This document shows, piece after piece, positions 1 to 9,484 of a DNA stretch of 64,000 bases (positions are counted from its first letter, which is position 1; every line of letters begins with the position of its first letter). The translations under genes were made by a program, and so were the position numbers. Source of the DNA: Desulfobacteraceae bacterium UBA5616 (lineage in GTDB: Bacteria; Desulfobacterota; Desulfobacteria; Desulfobacterales; UBA5616); the NCBI GenBank assembly GCA_002423615.1, contig DIKO01000098.1, positions 42,382 to 106,381 of the forward strand. The letters are read 5' to 3'. The notes beneath the pieces are model-generated. The model was not told where the DNA came from and did not search any database. It saw nothing but the letters and a program-made list of their open reading frames with translations.

Positions 1-191
1 AGGTTCTCCCCGAGCTGTATCTTAACCTGAGCCCTTGAAATTTCCAGGGCCTGGGCGTCGGTGTTGGCTGCAATAAACTTCACCCCCTGAAGCCCTGAAT
101 CAATCATGTTGTTGATTGCGTTCCCGCCTGCCCCTCCAACGCCGATCACCTTGATTTTAGCGGCTTTTTCAGAATCTATGTAAGTAAACAT
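1..191 (-). CDS. ftsZ: FtsZ, N-terminal part (cut by window edge)
   Basis: Tubulin-like GTPase that assembles the cytoplasmic Z-ring at the division site. Only about the first 63 residues lie in the window. The translation begins MFTYIDSEKAAKIKVIGVGG and continues through GAGGNAINNMI and a FIAANTDAQAL segment. These are the first nucleotide-binding glycine stretch and the following strand that open FtsZ proteins. A strong GGGAGGG ribosome binding site lies just upstream of the ATG. It is the last visible gene of the dcw cluster, 67 bases after ftsA. Identity is clear; the length and C-terminal linker cannot be judged. Confidence 0.97.
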   Translation of the reverse strand, partial: MFTYIDSEKAAKIKVIGVGGAGGNAINNMIDSGLQGVKFIAANTDAQALEISRAQVKIQLGEN

Positions 192-258
192 CACCCTCCC
201 CCCTTCTTTTTTTAACCACGGTTAATATGAACTGATATGGCACATATTTATTCGACGT

Positions 259-1485
259 TTAGATAACTTCCTTGAACCATCGTTTCATCCTGGACATCAA
301 CCGGTTGAATATATTTTTATCCCGTATTCTGAATTTCTTGGAAGCCTGATTTTTCGCGCCATAGAGAACCAGGCCCACGCCCGTCGCGAACATCGGGTTG
401 TTGACCACGTCCACCAGGCCCGTAATGCCCCGGGGCCTTCCCAAACGTGTGGGGACATTGAATACCGACTCTGCCAGTTCAATGGTCCCCTCCAGCAGCG
501 CCGAGCCTCCGGTGATGACCAGCCCGGAGGCGATCATATGCTCCATTTCGGATTTCTTTATCTCTCTCCGGATAAGGCTGAAAATCTCCTCCATCCGCGG
601 TTCCAGAATTTCGCACAGGATCTGCCGGGGCAATTTTTTCGGCGTCCTGCCGCCCATTCCCGGAACTTCAATGGTTTCCTCGTTACCGATATTTCTGGAG
701 ATACAACAGCCGTACTGTTTTTTGATTTTCTCCGCTTCGGCCAGAGGCGCCCGCAGACCCACGGCCACATCATTGGTCAGATTATTACCTCCCAGAGAAA
801 GAACGAAAGTGTGCCGGATATTGTTTCTGGAGAATATAGCCAGATCGGTTGTCCCCCCCCCCAGATCGATGAGGCCCGCACCCAGTTCCTTTTCTTCATC
901 GGTCAACACAGCCTCTCCCGAGGCCAGGGATTCCAGCACGATGTCGCATACATCAAGCCCTGACCGGTTGGCGCACTTGACAATGTTGTGAGCCGATGTC
1001 ACGGCTCCTGTAACGATGTGGATTTTCGCTTCAAGGCGAACCCCGGACATACCGACGGGATTTTGGATTCCAGCCTGGTCGTCCACGATAAATTCCTGGG
1101 GTAAAACATGAATTACTTCACGATCCATGGGAATGGCCACCGCACGTGCCGCATCGGTGACCCGGTCCACATCGGCCTGGGTGATTTCGGGCCCTTTGAT
1201 GCCGACAATTCCCCGGCTGTTAAAGCCCGTGATATGACCACCGGCGATTCCCGCGTAAACCGAGGAGATTTCGCACCCGGCCATCAATTCCGCTTCTTCA
1301 ACAGCTTTTTTAATAGAGTCCACCGTGGATTCGATATTGACCACGACACCCTTCCGGAGACCGATCGACGGGTGGGAACCCGTTCCGATGATATTGACTT
1401 CATTTCCCGTAATCTCCCCCACCACCGCACAAATTTTGGTAGTTCCCACATCCAGTCCAACCACAATCGGATTATGCGCTGCCAT
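259..1485 (-). CDS. ftsA: Cell division protein FtsA
   Basis: Actin-like ATPase that tethers FtsZ filaments to the cytoplasmic membrane and recruits later divisome proteins. The 408-residue product has the usual length. It opens with the phosphate-1 motif VVGLDVGTTKICAVVGE and has the phosphate-2 motif LIDLGGGTTDLAIF near residue 210 and a late GSALLEG motif. The C-terminus ends in a basic amphipathic stretch (FNRLMSRMKRWFKEVI), as expected for the membrane-targeting helix. The ATG follows the ftsQ stop directly, so translation is probably coupled. ftsZ follows downstream, the standard order. Confidence 0.97.
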   Translation of the reverse strand: MAAHNPIVVGLDVGTTKICAVVGEITGNEVNIIGTGSHPSIGLRKGVVVNIESTVDSIKKAVEEAELMAGCEISSVYAGIAGGHITGFNSRGIVGIKGPEITQADVDRVTDAARAVAIPMDREVIHVLPQEFIVDDQAGIQNPVGMSGVRLEAKIHIVTGAVTSAHNIVKCANRSGLDVCDIVLESLASGEAVLTDEEKELGAGLIDLGGGTTDLAIFSRNNIRHTFVLSLGGNNLTNDVAVGLRAPLAEAEKIKKQYGCCISRNIGNEETIEVPGMGGRTPKKLPRQILCEILEPRMEEIFSLIRREIKKSEMEHMIASGLVITGGSALLEGTIELAESVFNVPTRLGRPRGITGLVDVVNNPMFATGVGLVLYGAKNQASKKFRIRDKNIFNRLMSRMKRWFKEVI

Positions 1486-2352
1486 TTAAACCTCCCCGCC
1501 TGCCGCCATAGGATTTTCATCTGCAAGATCCACAACAATACGCCCGGCGTTCATTAAATCGATGGAATCAAAATCCATTATCCGGCTTCTTTCTTTCAGA
1601 TAAAGGGTGACCTTTTCAAGTCTTCGATATTTATCCGGATAATTTCCAAAACCCAGTTTGATAGCTTTTGTTTCATTAAACGCATATAAGGTGAGCCCGA
1701 CCTCCCGGTCCACCGAAATCTCGCGAATTGCGGCATTCGGCAGAATGGTTTCCGGTTCCATGCCCAGCTTAAGGATATTCATGACAGCGGCATATGGACC
1801 ATTTGAGAACTTTCCCTCAAGCCCGAGATCGGAAAAATCGAGTCCGGTAATCAGCGGCAGGCCCGATGTATCCGATTTTTGGCACTCCTTGTAAATTTTT
1901 CCATCCATATCCATTAAAAATTTCCGCCCCAGATCAACAACGGCAAGAGGCTGATGTTCTTCCACCCTGATGATCAGTCCGTTGGGCAGTCTTCTTTCCA
2001 CATCGGCGACTTTAATGTCCGGATGGGCCAGAAGGCGCTTCCGGGCAATGGGTAGATTAACCGAAAGGATATTGACGCCGGAATACACCCCTGCCTGTTC
2101 CAGGACCTCTTCTTCGGTCAGCCGGCCGGCACCGACGATTTCAATGTTCCGGGCCTTAAAATAGCTGCATTGGGTCACGATGCCGTATGCGACCGCATAA
2201 AGACCGCTCAACAGAACAATGAAGGCAATGCCGGCCAACACTTTGAAACCGAGGACAATATGCTGTTTGATATTCCGGTTACGCCGATTGGAACGGCTCC
2301 GGTAGCGATTTTGCCGATAGGTTTTTTTAGACTGCTGTGTCTTCACCAACAA
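1486..2352 (-). CDS. ftsQ: Cell division protein FtsQ
   Basis: Bitopic divisome protein that links early cytoplasmic proteins with FtsL and the septal synthase. The 288-residue product has a very basic N-terminus (about residues 8-30), one transmembrane helix (about 34-56), then a POTRA domain starting FKARNIEIVGAGRLTEEEV and an FtsQ beta domain. The chosen start is a TTG six bases after a perfect GGAGG inside the end of murB. This gives a 26-base overlap and implies coupled translation. No ATG is available nearby. Confidence 0.93.
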   Translation of the reverse strand: MLVKTQQSKKTYRQNRYRSRSNRRNRNIKQHIVLGFKVLAGIAFIVLLSGLYAVAYGIVTQCSYFKARNIEIVGAGRLTEEEVLEQAGVYSGVNILSVNLPIARKRLLAHPDIKVADVERRLPNGLIIRVEEHQPLAVVDLGRKFLMDMDGKIYKECQKSDTSGLPLITGLDFSDLGLEGKFSNGPYAAVMNILKLGMEPETILPNAAIREISVDREVGLTLYAFNETKAIKLGFGNYPDKYRRLEKVTLYLKERSRIMDFDSIDLMNAGRIVVDLADENPMAAGGEV

Positions 2353-3289
2353 TTTTCACCTCCGGTTCGAGAAGAATATCATATTTCTTCGATACGATTT
2401 TCTGGATATGCTCCATCAACCGGATCACATCGGTTGCCGATGCATTCCCCTGGTTTAAGATAAAATTGGCGTGCCGGTCCGACACGCAGGCATCATTGAT
2501 TCGCTTGCCCTTGAGACCGGCCTGGTCGATCAACAGGCCCGCGGGCGGACCGGAATCGGGATTTTTAAAAAAACATCCCGAACTTCTTGCCTCCAGCGGC
2601 TGAGTTTCCCGTCTTTTTTTCAGCAGCATGTCGGCTTCCATTCTCAATTTTTCCTTATCGGCGATATGCAACTTAAAATCGCCATCCAAAAGCACCATGG
2701 GTGATGCAGAACCTTCACGGTGTTTTTTCGCAACCTTGAGCCGCCGGTAGGAAAAATCCAGACGGTCTCCGGGCAGTTTTTCCGTTTCTCCCCAGGGCCA
2801 TAGCACCGTTATGGAGATGATGACGGATGCCATATCTCCCAAACCTGTGCCGGCATTCATCATAATGCCTCCCCCGACGGTTCCCGGAATTCCCAGTGCA
2901 AAATTCAACCCTCCCATGCCGTTGTCCAGCGCGTACTTCCAAAGCCGTTGCAGTGTGACCCCGGATTCCGCGCAAACGATGATGTCGTTTCCCCGCTCAC
3001 CGTTCTTCCTGATCTTTTTCAGACATCCGTCAACAGCGATCACCACGCCCCGGATACCGCCGTCCCTTACCAGGAGGTTGCTGCCGCTTCCCATCACGAA
3101 ATAAGGAATCCGACTCTTTTCGCACCATTGCACGAGATCTCCCAGATCTTTCCGGGTTTCCGGACGGACCAGCGCATCCGCGGTTCCTCCGATACCGAAC
3201 CAGGTGTGCCGACTCATGGGTTCGTCAAACACGGCGGCTTTACCGAATCGGTCCGATATCCATTTTTTTGATTGCGCGGTTAAAACCAT
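2327..3289 (-). CDS. murB: UDP-N-acetylenolpyruvoylglucosamine reductase MurB
   Basis: Flavoenzyme that reduces UDP-GlcNAc-enolpyruvate to UDP-MurNAc with NADPH in the cytoplasm. The 320 residues carry the FAD-binding PP motif with HTWFGIGG, then VMGSGSNLLVRDGGIRG, the GIPGTVGGGIMMNAG stretch and the late SSGCFFKNPD segment with the catalytic serine region. The motif layout and lack of a long insertion resemble type II (Bacillus-like) MurB. It sits between murC and ftsQ, replacing the ddl slot found in many proteobacterial dcw clusters. Confidence 0.96.
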   Translation of the reverse strand: MVLTAQSKKWISDRFGKAAVFDEPMSRHTWFGIGGTADALVRPETRKDLGDLVQWCEKSRIPYFVMGSGSNLLVRDGGIRGVVIAVDGCLKKIRKNGERGNDIIVCAESGVTLQRLWKYALDNGMGGLNFALGIPGTVGGGIMMNAGTGLGDMASVIISITVLWPWGETEKLPGDRLDFSYRRLKVAKKHREGSASPMVLLDGDFKLHIADKEKLRMEADMLLKKRRETQPLEARSSGCFFKNPDSGPPAGLLIDQAGLKGKRINDACVSDRHANFILNQGNASATDVIRLMEHIQKIVSKKYDILLEPEVKIVGEDTAV

Positions 3290-3302
3290 GATGGCCCGGA
3301 TT

Positions 3303-4676
3303 CTACCCCTCCAGGGTTTTCAGATAGTTTTCCCCCAGGCGCCATACATCACCTGCGCCCAGGGTCAGGAGAACGTCATTTTCCGTCAATGTTTCTCTGA
3401 GAAACAGCAGGGCTTCATCCTGACTGTTCTTGAAAAGGACATTTTTGTGGCCATGTTCACTGACGGCCTTCGCCAATCCCTTGCCGCCGACATTTTCAAT
3501 GGGCTGTTCACCGGCCGGATAAATGGGCAGAACCACCAGGAGGTCCGACTGATAAAAAGAGCGGGCGAAGTCGTCGAACAACGCTTTGGTCCGGCTGTAA
3601 CGATGGGGTTGAAATACAACGACTTTCCGCCTATCCGGCCAGCATTCATCCAGGGCCTTCAAAGTGGACTTGATCTCGGTGGGGTGATGCCCGTAATCAT
3701 CCATAACGATGATGCCGTTCTTTTCCCCTTTTATCTCCATTCTCCGCTGAACACCTTCCATGGTTTCAAGGGCCTGTTTGATCACCTCAAAGGGGATGTC
3801 CAGTTCCATTCCCACAACGATGCCGGCCAGGGAATTGTAGATGTTGTGCTGCCCGGGCAGATTCAGGGCGATATCGCCCAATTTTTCCCCCTGGCGATGA
3901 ACGCTGAACCGGCTTCCGTAACCTTCACTGATAATATTTTTCGCCGTAACATCCGCCTGGCTGGACAGTCCGTAAGTCGTAAACCGTTTTTTAATTTTGG
4001 GGAGGATGTCCTGAATCGGCTCGTTGTCGAGGCACAACACCGAAACTCCGTAAAACGGCACCCGATCGAGAAATTCCAGAAAAACCGATTTGATGTTGTC
4101 CAGGTCCTTGTAATAATCCAGATGCTCGTTATCGATATTGGTGACTACGGCGATCGAGGGGGAATATCTCAGAAAGGACCCGTCGCTTTCATCGGCTTCG
4201 GCCACGATAAAATCCCCTTTTCCCAGAAGCGCATTGGTATCGAGGCTTTTCAATTTTCCACCGATCACCACCGTGGGGTCCAGCCCGCCTCTCCCCAGGA
4301 TCGCGGCCACCAGCGATGTCGTGGTGGTCTTGCCGTGCGCGCCCGAAACGGCGATGCTGTACTTCAGCCGCATCAGTTCCGCGAGCATCTCCGCCCTGGG
4401 GATCACAGGAATTCCGGCGTTCCTGGCCGCCGTTACTTCCGGGTTGTCCGCTCGGATGGCGGAAGAGATCACCACCACATCGGCGCCCCCGACATGTTCC
4501 TGAAGGTGACCTTCATGGATGGCGCCCCCCAGTTGTTCGAGGCGACGGGTGATCCTGGACATCCGGATATCCGACCCCGACACCTGGTAGCCGAGATTCA
4601 GCAACAGCTCGGCGATACCGCTCATACCGATGCCGCCGATTCCCACGAAATGAATATGGTATTTTTTACGATACAT
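3303..4676 (-). CDS. murC: UDP-N-acetylmuramate--L-alanine ligase MurC
   Basis: ATP-dependent ligase adding the first amino acid, L-alanine, to UDP-MurNAc. The product is 457 residues, normal for the family. The N-terminal Rossmann domain starts HFVGIGGIGMSGIAELL. The central domain carries the ATP loop GAHGKTTTTSLVA (about residue 113) and VAEADESDGSFL, and the C-terminal domain starts near VMDDYGHHPTEI, a MurC signature. It lies three bases after murG, within the dcw operon. Confidence 0.97.
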   Translation of the reverse strand: MYRKKYHIHFVGIGGIGMSGIAELLLNLGYQVSGSDIRMSRITRRLEQLGGAIHEGHLQEHVGGADVVVISSAIRADNPEVTAARNAGIPVIPRAEMLAELMRLKYSIAVSGAHGKTTTTSLVAAILGRGGLDPTVVIGGKLKSLDTNALLGKGDFIVAEADESDGSFLRYSPSIAVVTNIDNEHLDYYKDLDNIKSVFLEFLDRVPFYGVSVLCLDNEPIQDILPKIKKRFTTYGLSSQADVTAKNIISEGYGSRFSVHRQGEKLGDIALNLPGQHNIYNSLAGIVVGMELDIPFEVIKQALETMEGVQRRMEIKGEKNGIIVMDDYGHHPTEIKSTLKALDECWPDRRKVVVFQPHRYSRTKALFDDFARSFYQSDLLVVLPIYPAGEQPIENVGGKGLAKAVSEHGHKNVLFKNSQDEALLFLRETLTENDVLLTLGAGDVWRLGENYLKTLEG

Positions 4677-4679
4677 AAT

Positions 4680-5825
4680 TTAGTGACACGTTTCCAGCAA
4701 CTGATAACAATCATTCACAATAAACATGGCGGCATCCGGCCTGCCGAACTTTCGCGCCACGTTTTCCATGTCAACCAGAATTTCCGGATGCGCGGCGTAA
4801 TGTTCGATGCGGCGGGCCAGGAGACTTCCGTTTAAATGCTGCTCGAGAACCATTTCCGCGGCTCCCGCATCATCCAGTGCCTGTGCATTCAGCACCTGAT
4901 GGTTGTCCGCGGCAAAAGGGTAGGGAATCAGAATCGACGCCTTTCCCATTGCCGTAATTTCCGCCACGGTGGTCGCCCCCGACCTGCAGATCAACAGATC
5001 CGCATTCCGGTAGCGGTTCCCCATGTCGTCAAAAAAAGGCCGGACCACGTTTTTGATGCCGGCGTTTTCATAAGCCTCACGAATTTTGACTTCATCATTT
5101 TTTCCGGTCTGGTGAACAAACCGAAACCGGTCTTTTTCCCTGATATGGGTAAGGGCTTCCGCCACCGCCAGATTAATGCTGTGCGCCCCCTGGCTTCCCC
5201 CCACGATCAGCACGGTGAAACGTTTTTCAATATCGCCGTCGTGTTGAACATCATCTTCCCCGACACTCTTGTCGTCAAAGAACTCACTCCGAACCGGATT
5301 TCCGGAAAAACGGATTTTTTCAGGATTCATACCCGCATCTTTTCCTTCAAAGGACAGATAAATTCTTCGGGCAAAGCGGGATACGATGCGGTTGGTGATA
5401 CCCGGCAGAATATTCTGCTCATGCAGAACGGTTTTAATTCCCAGTAACCATGCGCCCACAGCAACCGGTCCCGCGGAATAGCTTCCCACGCTGATCACAA
5501 GGTCCGGTTTGAACCTTTTCAGATGTCCCATGGCCGTAGTCAATCCTTTGGGGAGATTCATCATCGCGCCGAACTGGTTTTTAATTCCCCGCCCCTTGAT
5601 TCCGGAAACCGGTATGGTCAGCAATTCAAACCCCGCCCGGGATAACGCCGATTTTTCAAAGTCGTTGCCGGAACTTATGAACACAACACGATTGCCGGGG
5701 TTTTTAGACATGAACCCCTGAGCCACGGCAATACCGGGAAACAGATGCCCCCCTGTTCCGCCTCCGGCCACTACGATTCTTATGGCCTTCCCCTGCTCGC
5801 TGGATGAAATATCAGGAGTAAGCAT
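4680..5825 (-). CDS. murG: Lipid II synthase MurG
   Basis: Membrane-associated GT-B glycosyltransferase that transfers GlcNAc from UDP-GlcNAc to lipid I, making lipid II on the inner leaflet. The N-terminal motif VAGGGTGGHLFPGIAVA, the second glycine loop VGGSQGAHSIN and the nucleotide-sugar site CRSGATTVAEITAMGKAS are all present. The frame is open further upstream to 5909. The ATG at 5825 is preferred because it has an AGAGG site and only a 14-base overlap with ftsW, giving 381 residues. Confidence 0.96.
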   Translation of the reverse strand: MLTPDISSSEQGKAIRIVVAGGGTGGHLFPGIAVAQGFMSKNPGNRVVFISSGNDFEKSALSRAGFELLTIPVSGIKGRGIKNQFGAMMNLPKGLTTAMGHLKRFKPDLVISVGSYSAGPVAVGAWLLGIKTVLHEQNILPGITNRIVSRFARRIYLSFEGKDAGMNPEKIRFSGNPVRSEFFDDKSVGEDDVQHDGDIEKRFTVLIVGGSQGAHSINLAVAEALTHIREKDRFRFVHQTGKNDEVKIREAYENAGIKNVVRPFFDDMGNRYRNADLLICRSGATTVAEITAMGKASILIPYPFAADNHQVLNAQALDDAGAAEMVLEQHLNGSLLARRIEHYAAHPEILVDMENVARKFGRPDAAMFIVNDCYQLLETCH

Positions 5826-7020
5826 GACCGAGCCTCTGTTTTCCTTTTTCACGTAAGGGATACGGGTTATGATACCGGACCGCAGAAGAGGGCTGATCCA
5901 TTCTCGCACTGATGTTCATCAAAATCCCCATGGAAGCCATACTCAAAACAAGAGAAGTCCCCCCATAGCTTAATAACGGTAACGTCAGACCTTTGGTGGG
6001 CAAAAGCCCCAGTGACACACACATGTTCACACAAACCTGGAGGGCGGTCGCCGTGGTCAGGCCCACTGCCAGTAAAGCGCCGAAAGCATCCTCCGTGCGT
6101 ACTGCGATGATGATGCCTCTCCAGAAAATGGCGGCATACAGACATAGAATCACCAGTACGCCGATCAGCCCCAGCTCCTCGCCGATAACCGAAAAAATAA
6201 AATCGGTATGGGGCTCCGGTAGATAAAACAGTTTCTGGTAACCTTTCCCGATACCGGTTCCCCAGATGCCGCCGGTACCGAAGGCCAGCAGGGAATGAAC
6301 CACCTGATAGCCCTCATCAGATGGATAGGCCCAGGGATCCATAAAACTCGTCAACCGTTTTAACCGGTATTCCGCGCTGGTCATAAAAACCCAGACAACG
6401 GGCAGAAGGGCCAGAAGGGTCCCCAGGAGATGAAAGATCCGTGCGCCTCCGACAAACAGCATGATCCAGGTAATCATGCACAATATCACCACGGACCCGA
6501 AATCCGGCTGAACCATGATCAGATAGGAAAAGATCCCCAGAATCACCACATGGGGGATAAATCCTATGGAAATGGCCTTCATGTTTTCGGCTTTTTTGCT
6601 CATGGAATAGGCCAGAAAAATCACCATGGCCACTCGGGCGAATTCCGACGGCTGAAATGTGAATGCGCCCATGTGAATCCATCTCGTAGCCCCTCCGGCA
6701 GTGTAGCCCAGTCCGGAAATTTTTACGGCGATAAGGGAAAGCAACGAAACGAATAAAATCGGATATGCCAGAGAACGGAACAGGCGGTAGGGCAGATGCC
6801 GGCACACCACCAGGGCTGTAAATCCCACGAGCGAAAAAGCCGCCTGTTTCTTTAAAAAATACAGATCACTGCCGAACTTCTTCATCGCGAGGGCCGAAGA
6901 GGCGCTGTACACCATCACAATGCCGATACCCACCAGCAACAATACGGGAAACAGCAGGAGAAGGTCATACTTCATGCCCGTCTGTTTATCCCTGTTTTTT
7001 TCGCCGGTTGAGGCCGCCAT
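5812..7020 (-). CDS. ftsW: SEDS glycosyltransferase FtsW
   Basis: Polytopic SEDS protein that polymerises lipid II at the septum together with the class B PBP FtsI. The 402 residues are strongly hydrophobic with about ten predicted membrane segments. They contain the family marks VQPDFGSVVI, FLPEPHTDFIFSVIGEELG and the late LPTKGLTLPLLSYGG. The short N-terminus is cytoplasmic and basic. Its placement between murD and murG favours FtsW over RodA. The basic C-terminal tail overlaps the start of murG. Confidence 0.95.
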   Translation of the reverse strand: MAASTGEKNRDKQTGMKYDLLLLFPVLLLVGIGIVMVYSASSALAMKKFGSDLYFLKKQAAFSLVGFTALVVCRHLPYRLFRSLAYPILFVSLLSLIAVKISGLGYTAGGATRWIHMGAFTFQPSEFARVAMVIFLAYSMSKKAENMKAISIGFIPHVVILGIFSYLIMVQPDFGSVVILCMITWIMLFVGGARIFHLLGTLLALLPVVWVFMTSAEYRLKRLTSFMDPWAYPSDEGYQVVHSLLAFGTGGIWGTGIGKGYQKLFYLPEPHTDFIFSVIGEELGLIGVLVILCLYAAIFWRGIIIAVRTEDAFGALLAVGLTTATALQVCVNMCVSLGLLPTKGLTLPLLSYGGTSLVLSMASMGILMNISARMDQPSSAVRYHNPYPLREKGKQRLGHAYS

Positions 7021-7025
7021 CTGAG

Positions 7026-8384
7026 TTATGCCTTTATCTTTCGGGCCGCCGATTGAAATGCTTCTCCCCGCCTGGCATAGCCGTCAAACATGTCGAAGCT
7101 GGCACATCCGGGGGATAATAGAACCACATCCCCTGCTTCCGCCGCTTGATACGCGAGAAAAACCGCCTCTTCCATGTCCCTTGCCGGTTCCATGGGGATA
7201 ATCCCCTTGAAAGCCGTGGATATGATTTCCCTTGCCTCTCCCATTACGATCAGTTTCTTGGCGCGCCGGCGTAAACCGTCTTTGAGGGATTGAAAATCTC
7301 CACCTTTATCTCGTCCTCCCATAATGATTACGATCCGTGCATCAAATGTTTCAATCGCTTTTCTCACTGCATCCACATTGGTCGCCTTCGAATCGTCGTA
7401 GAATCTTACACCGTTTCTCTCGCAGATGTATTCCAGTCGATGGGGAAGCCCTCTGAACTGTTTCAATGCCGATCGAATTCCCTCAACCGTGCCGCCGGCC
7501 GCCAGCGCGCCAAGGCTTGCAGCCGAAATATTTTCAAGATTATGCCTTCCGGGAAGATCAAGGCCGGAGCAATCAATGGATGAATCTTCCTTTCCATCAA
7601 GACGTATGATGATTTCGTTCTTCAGGATAATCGCCCCGGCTCTCTCGTCGCCGTCGCCGTCGAAATTGAGGACCCTGCTTTTGATCCGGTTCACAAGGGA
7701 CCGGACAACAGGATCCTTTTTGCTTAACACCGCCGTGTCCCCGGCTTTCTGGTTCAAAAACAACCTTGCCTTAGAAGCCACGTAACCCTCAAATCCATCA
7801 TACCGGTTCAGATGATCGTCGGTGATGTTCAAGAGAATTCCCACACATGGCCTGAAGTTAACGATGGTGTCCAGTTGAAAGCTGCTCACTTCCGCCACCA
7901 CGACATCGGCCTTTTCCGTCTGATCGACATATTCGATGAGGGGATTTCCGATATTCCCCCCAACAAAGGGTTTTTTCCCGGAATGACGCAAAATGGCACC
8001 GATCAGTTCGGTCGTGGTGGTCTTGCCGTTGGTTCCGGTGACGGCCACGATGGGCTCTGAAATGAATCCAAAGGCGAATTCCATCTCCCCGACTACCGGA
8101 ACCTTATTGGCGACTGCCCGCCTGACCGGTTCAATGGTATGGGGAACACCCGGACTTAAAATCACGAGATCCGCTGTTTCAAAGGTTTCGTTTCGATGGA
8201 CCCCGAGTTCCAGGGTAATTCCCAGATCCTTTATACCACTGATAAACGGGGCCAATTTTTCCTCATCGGCCATGTCCGCCACCACCACCGATGCTTTCCG
8301 TGAAACCAGAAATTTCGACAACGCCACACCGGACCTTTTGAGCCCCACCACCAGAATTTTCTTGTTTGCAAGATCAGCCGTCAA
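7026..8384 (-). CDS. murD: UDP-N-acetylmuramoylalanine--D-glutamate ligase MurD
   Basis: Adds D-glutamate to UDP-MurNAc-L-Ala using ATP. The 452-residue product has an N-terminal Rossmann segment (KKILVVGLKRSGVALSKFL), the ATP loop VTGTNGKTTTTELIGAIL (about residue 114), the SSFQLD motif and the C-terminal YDDSKATNVDAVRKAIE signature. The start is a TTG; no ATG lies near the conserved N-terminus. It is followed five bases later by ftsW. Confidence 0.96.
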   Translation of the reverse strand: MTADLANKKILVVGLKRSGVALSKFLVSRKASVVVADMADEEKLAPFISGIKDLGITLELGVHRNETFETADLVILSPGVPHTIEPVRRAVANKVPVVGEMEFAFGFISEPIVAVTGTNGKTTTTELIGAILRHSGKKPFVGGNIGNPLIEYVDQTEKADVVVAEVSSFQLDTIVNFRPCVGILLNITDDHLNRYDGFEGYVASKARLFLNQKAGDTAVLSKKDPVVRSLVNRIKSRVLNFDGDGDERAGAIILKNEIIIRLDGKEDSSIDCSGLDLPGRHNLENISAASLGALAAGGTVEGIRSALKQFRGLPHRLEYICERNGVRFYDDSKATNVDAVRKAIETFDARIVIIMGGRDKGGDFQSLKDGLRRRAKKLIVMGEAREIISTAFKGIIPMEPARDMEEAVFLAYQAAEAGDVVLLSPGCASFDMFDGYARRGEAFQSAARKIKA

Positions 8385-8404
8385 TTGTCGCTCATATCCT
8401 TATA

Positions 8405-9484
8405 TTACCTGAGTTTCAGCGTACTCATGGAAATCAGGGCAAGTACGATGGAAATGATCCAGAACCTCACGATGACCTTGGGTTCGGGCCAGCCCTTTAA
8501 TTCAAAGTGATGGTGCAGCGGCGCCATCCTGAAAATCCGTTTACCGTGGGTCATTTTAAAAAAACCCACCTGAAGAATGACCGAGAGGGCCTCGATGACA
8601 AACAACCCGCCCACAATGACCAAAAGGATTTCCTGTTTCGTGATTACCGCCGCCGTTCCCAGGACCCCGCCGATGGATAATGAGCCGGTGTCTCCCATGA
8701 ACACCTGGGCCGGATAGGCGTTAAACCACAGAAATCCCAGGCCGGCGCCCGCCAGTGCCCCGCAGAATATCGAAATTTCGCCTGCACCCGGCACATGGTG
8801 AATCTGCAGATAATCCGCAATTTTCACATGGCCCGCGACATAAGCGAACACCATGTAAGTCGTGGAAACGATAATGGCCGGCCCGATGGCAAGGCCGTCC
8901 AGGCCATCGGTGAGGTTCACGGCATTTGAAGTCCCCACAATGACCAGGGCGGCAAAAAGGATATACCCCCAGCCCAGGTCCGGGGAAACATTTTTTAAAA
9001 ACGGAACGGTTACCCGGGTATCAAAATCCGGGATCAGATAAACGAAGACTCCGGTTAAAAAGGCCACGACACATTGCAAGCCGAACTTTTTTCTGGCGCT
9101 GAGTCCTTTGCTTTGCTTTTTGATCTGCATGAGATAATCGTCCGTAAACCCGATGACCCCGTAGCCGGTAACCACCCACAAAACGATCCACACGTAATAA
9201 TTGGTCAAATTGGACCATAGCAAAGTGGAGATCAAAACCGCGCCGATGATGAGAATTCCCCCCATGGTGGGGGTTCCCGCTTTTTTCAGGTGGGTCTGGG
9301 GCCCATCATCCCGTATGAACTGGCCCACCTGGAGTTCGCCTAGCTTGCGGATCACCCAGGGTCCCAAAAAAAAACACAGTAAAAACGCCGTCAGGCTGGC
9401 GTAAATTGTCCTGAAGGTGATGTACCGGAACACATTAAAGGCCGAAATGGTCGTGTGCAGCGGATATAGCAGATGATAAATCAT
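8405..9484 (-). CDS. mraY: Phospho-MurNAc-pentapeptide-transferase MraY
   Basis: Integral membrane enzyme that makes lipid I by transferring phospho-MurNAc-pentapeptide to undecaprenyl phosphate. The 359 residues carry about ten membrane segments, the aspartate-rich GFTDDYLMQIKKQSKGL loop, the NLTDGLDGLA motif, FMGDTGSLSIGG and the histidine-rich APLHHHFELKGWPE loop. All are hallmarks of active MraY. Its ATG overlaps the murF stop in an ATGA arrangement. Confidence 0.98.
   Translation of the reverse strand: MIYHLLYPLHTTISAFNVFRYITFRTIYASLTAFLLCFFLGPWVIRKLGELQVGQFIRDDGPQTHLKKAGTPTMGGILIIGAVLISTLLWSNLTNYYVWIVLWVVTGYGVIGFTDDYLMQIKKQSKGLSARKKFGLQCVVAFLTGVFVYLIPDFDTRVTVPFLKNVSPDLGWGYILFAALVIVGTSNAVNLTDGLDGLAIGPAIIVSTTYMVFAYVAGHVKIADYLQIHHVPGAGEISIFCGALAGAGLGFLWFNAYPAQVFMGDTGSLSIGGVLGTAAVITKQEILLVIVGGLFVIEALSVILQVGFFKMTHGKRIFRMAPLHHHFELKGWPEPKVIVRFWIISIVLALISMSTLKLR

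Noticed and set aside
3204..4835. A 543-codon open frame on the plus strand opposite murC and the end of murG
   Set aside because: It is antisense to strongly conserved genes, and its translation has no recognisable domain and odd composition (rich in His, Arg, Gln). It is a shadow of codon bias.
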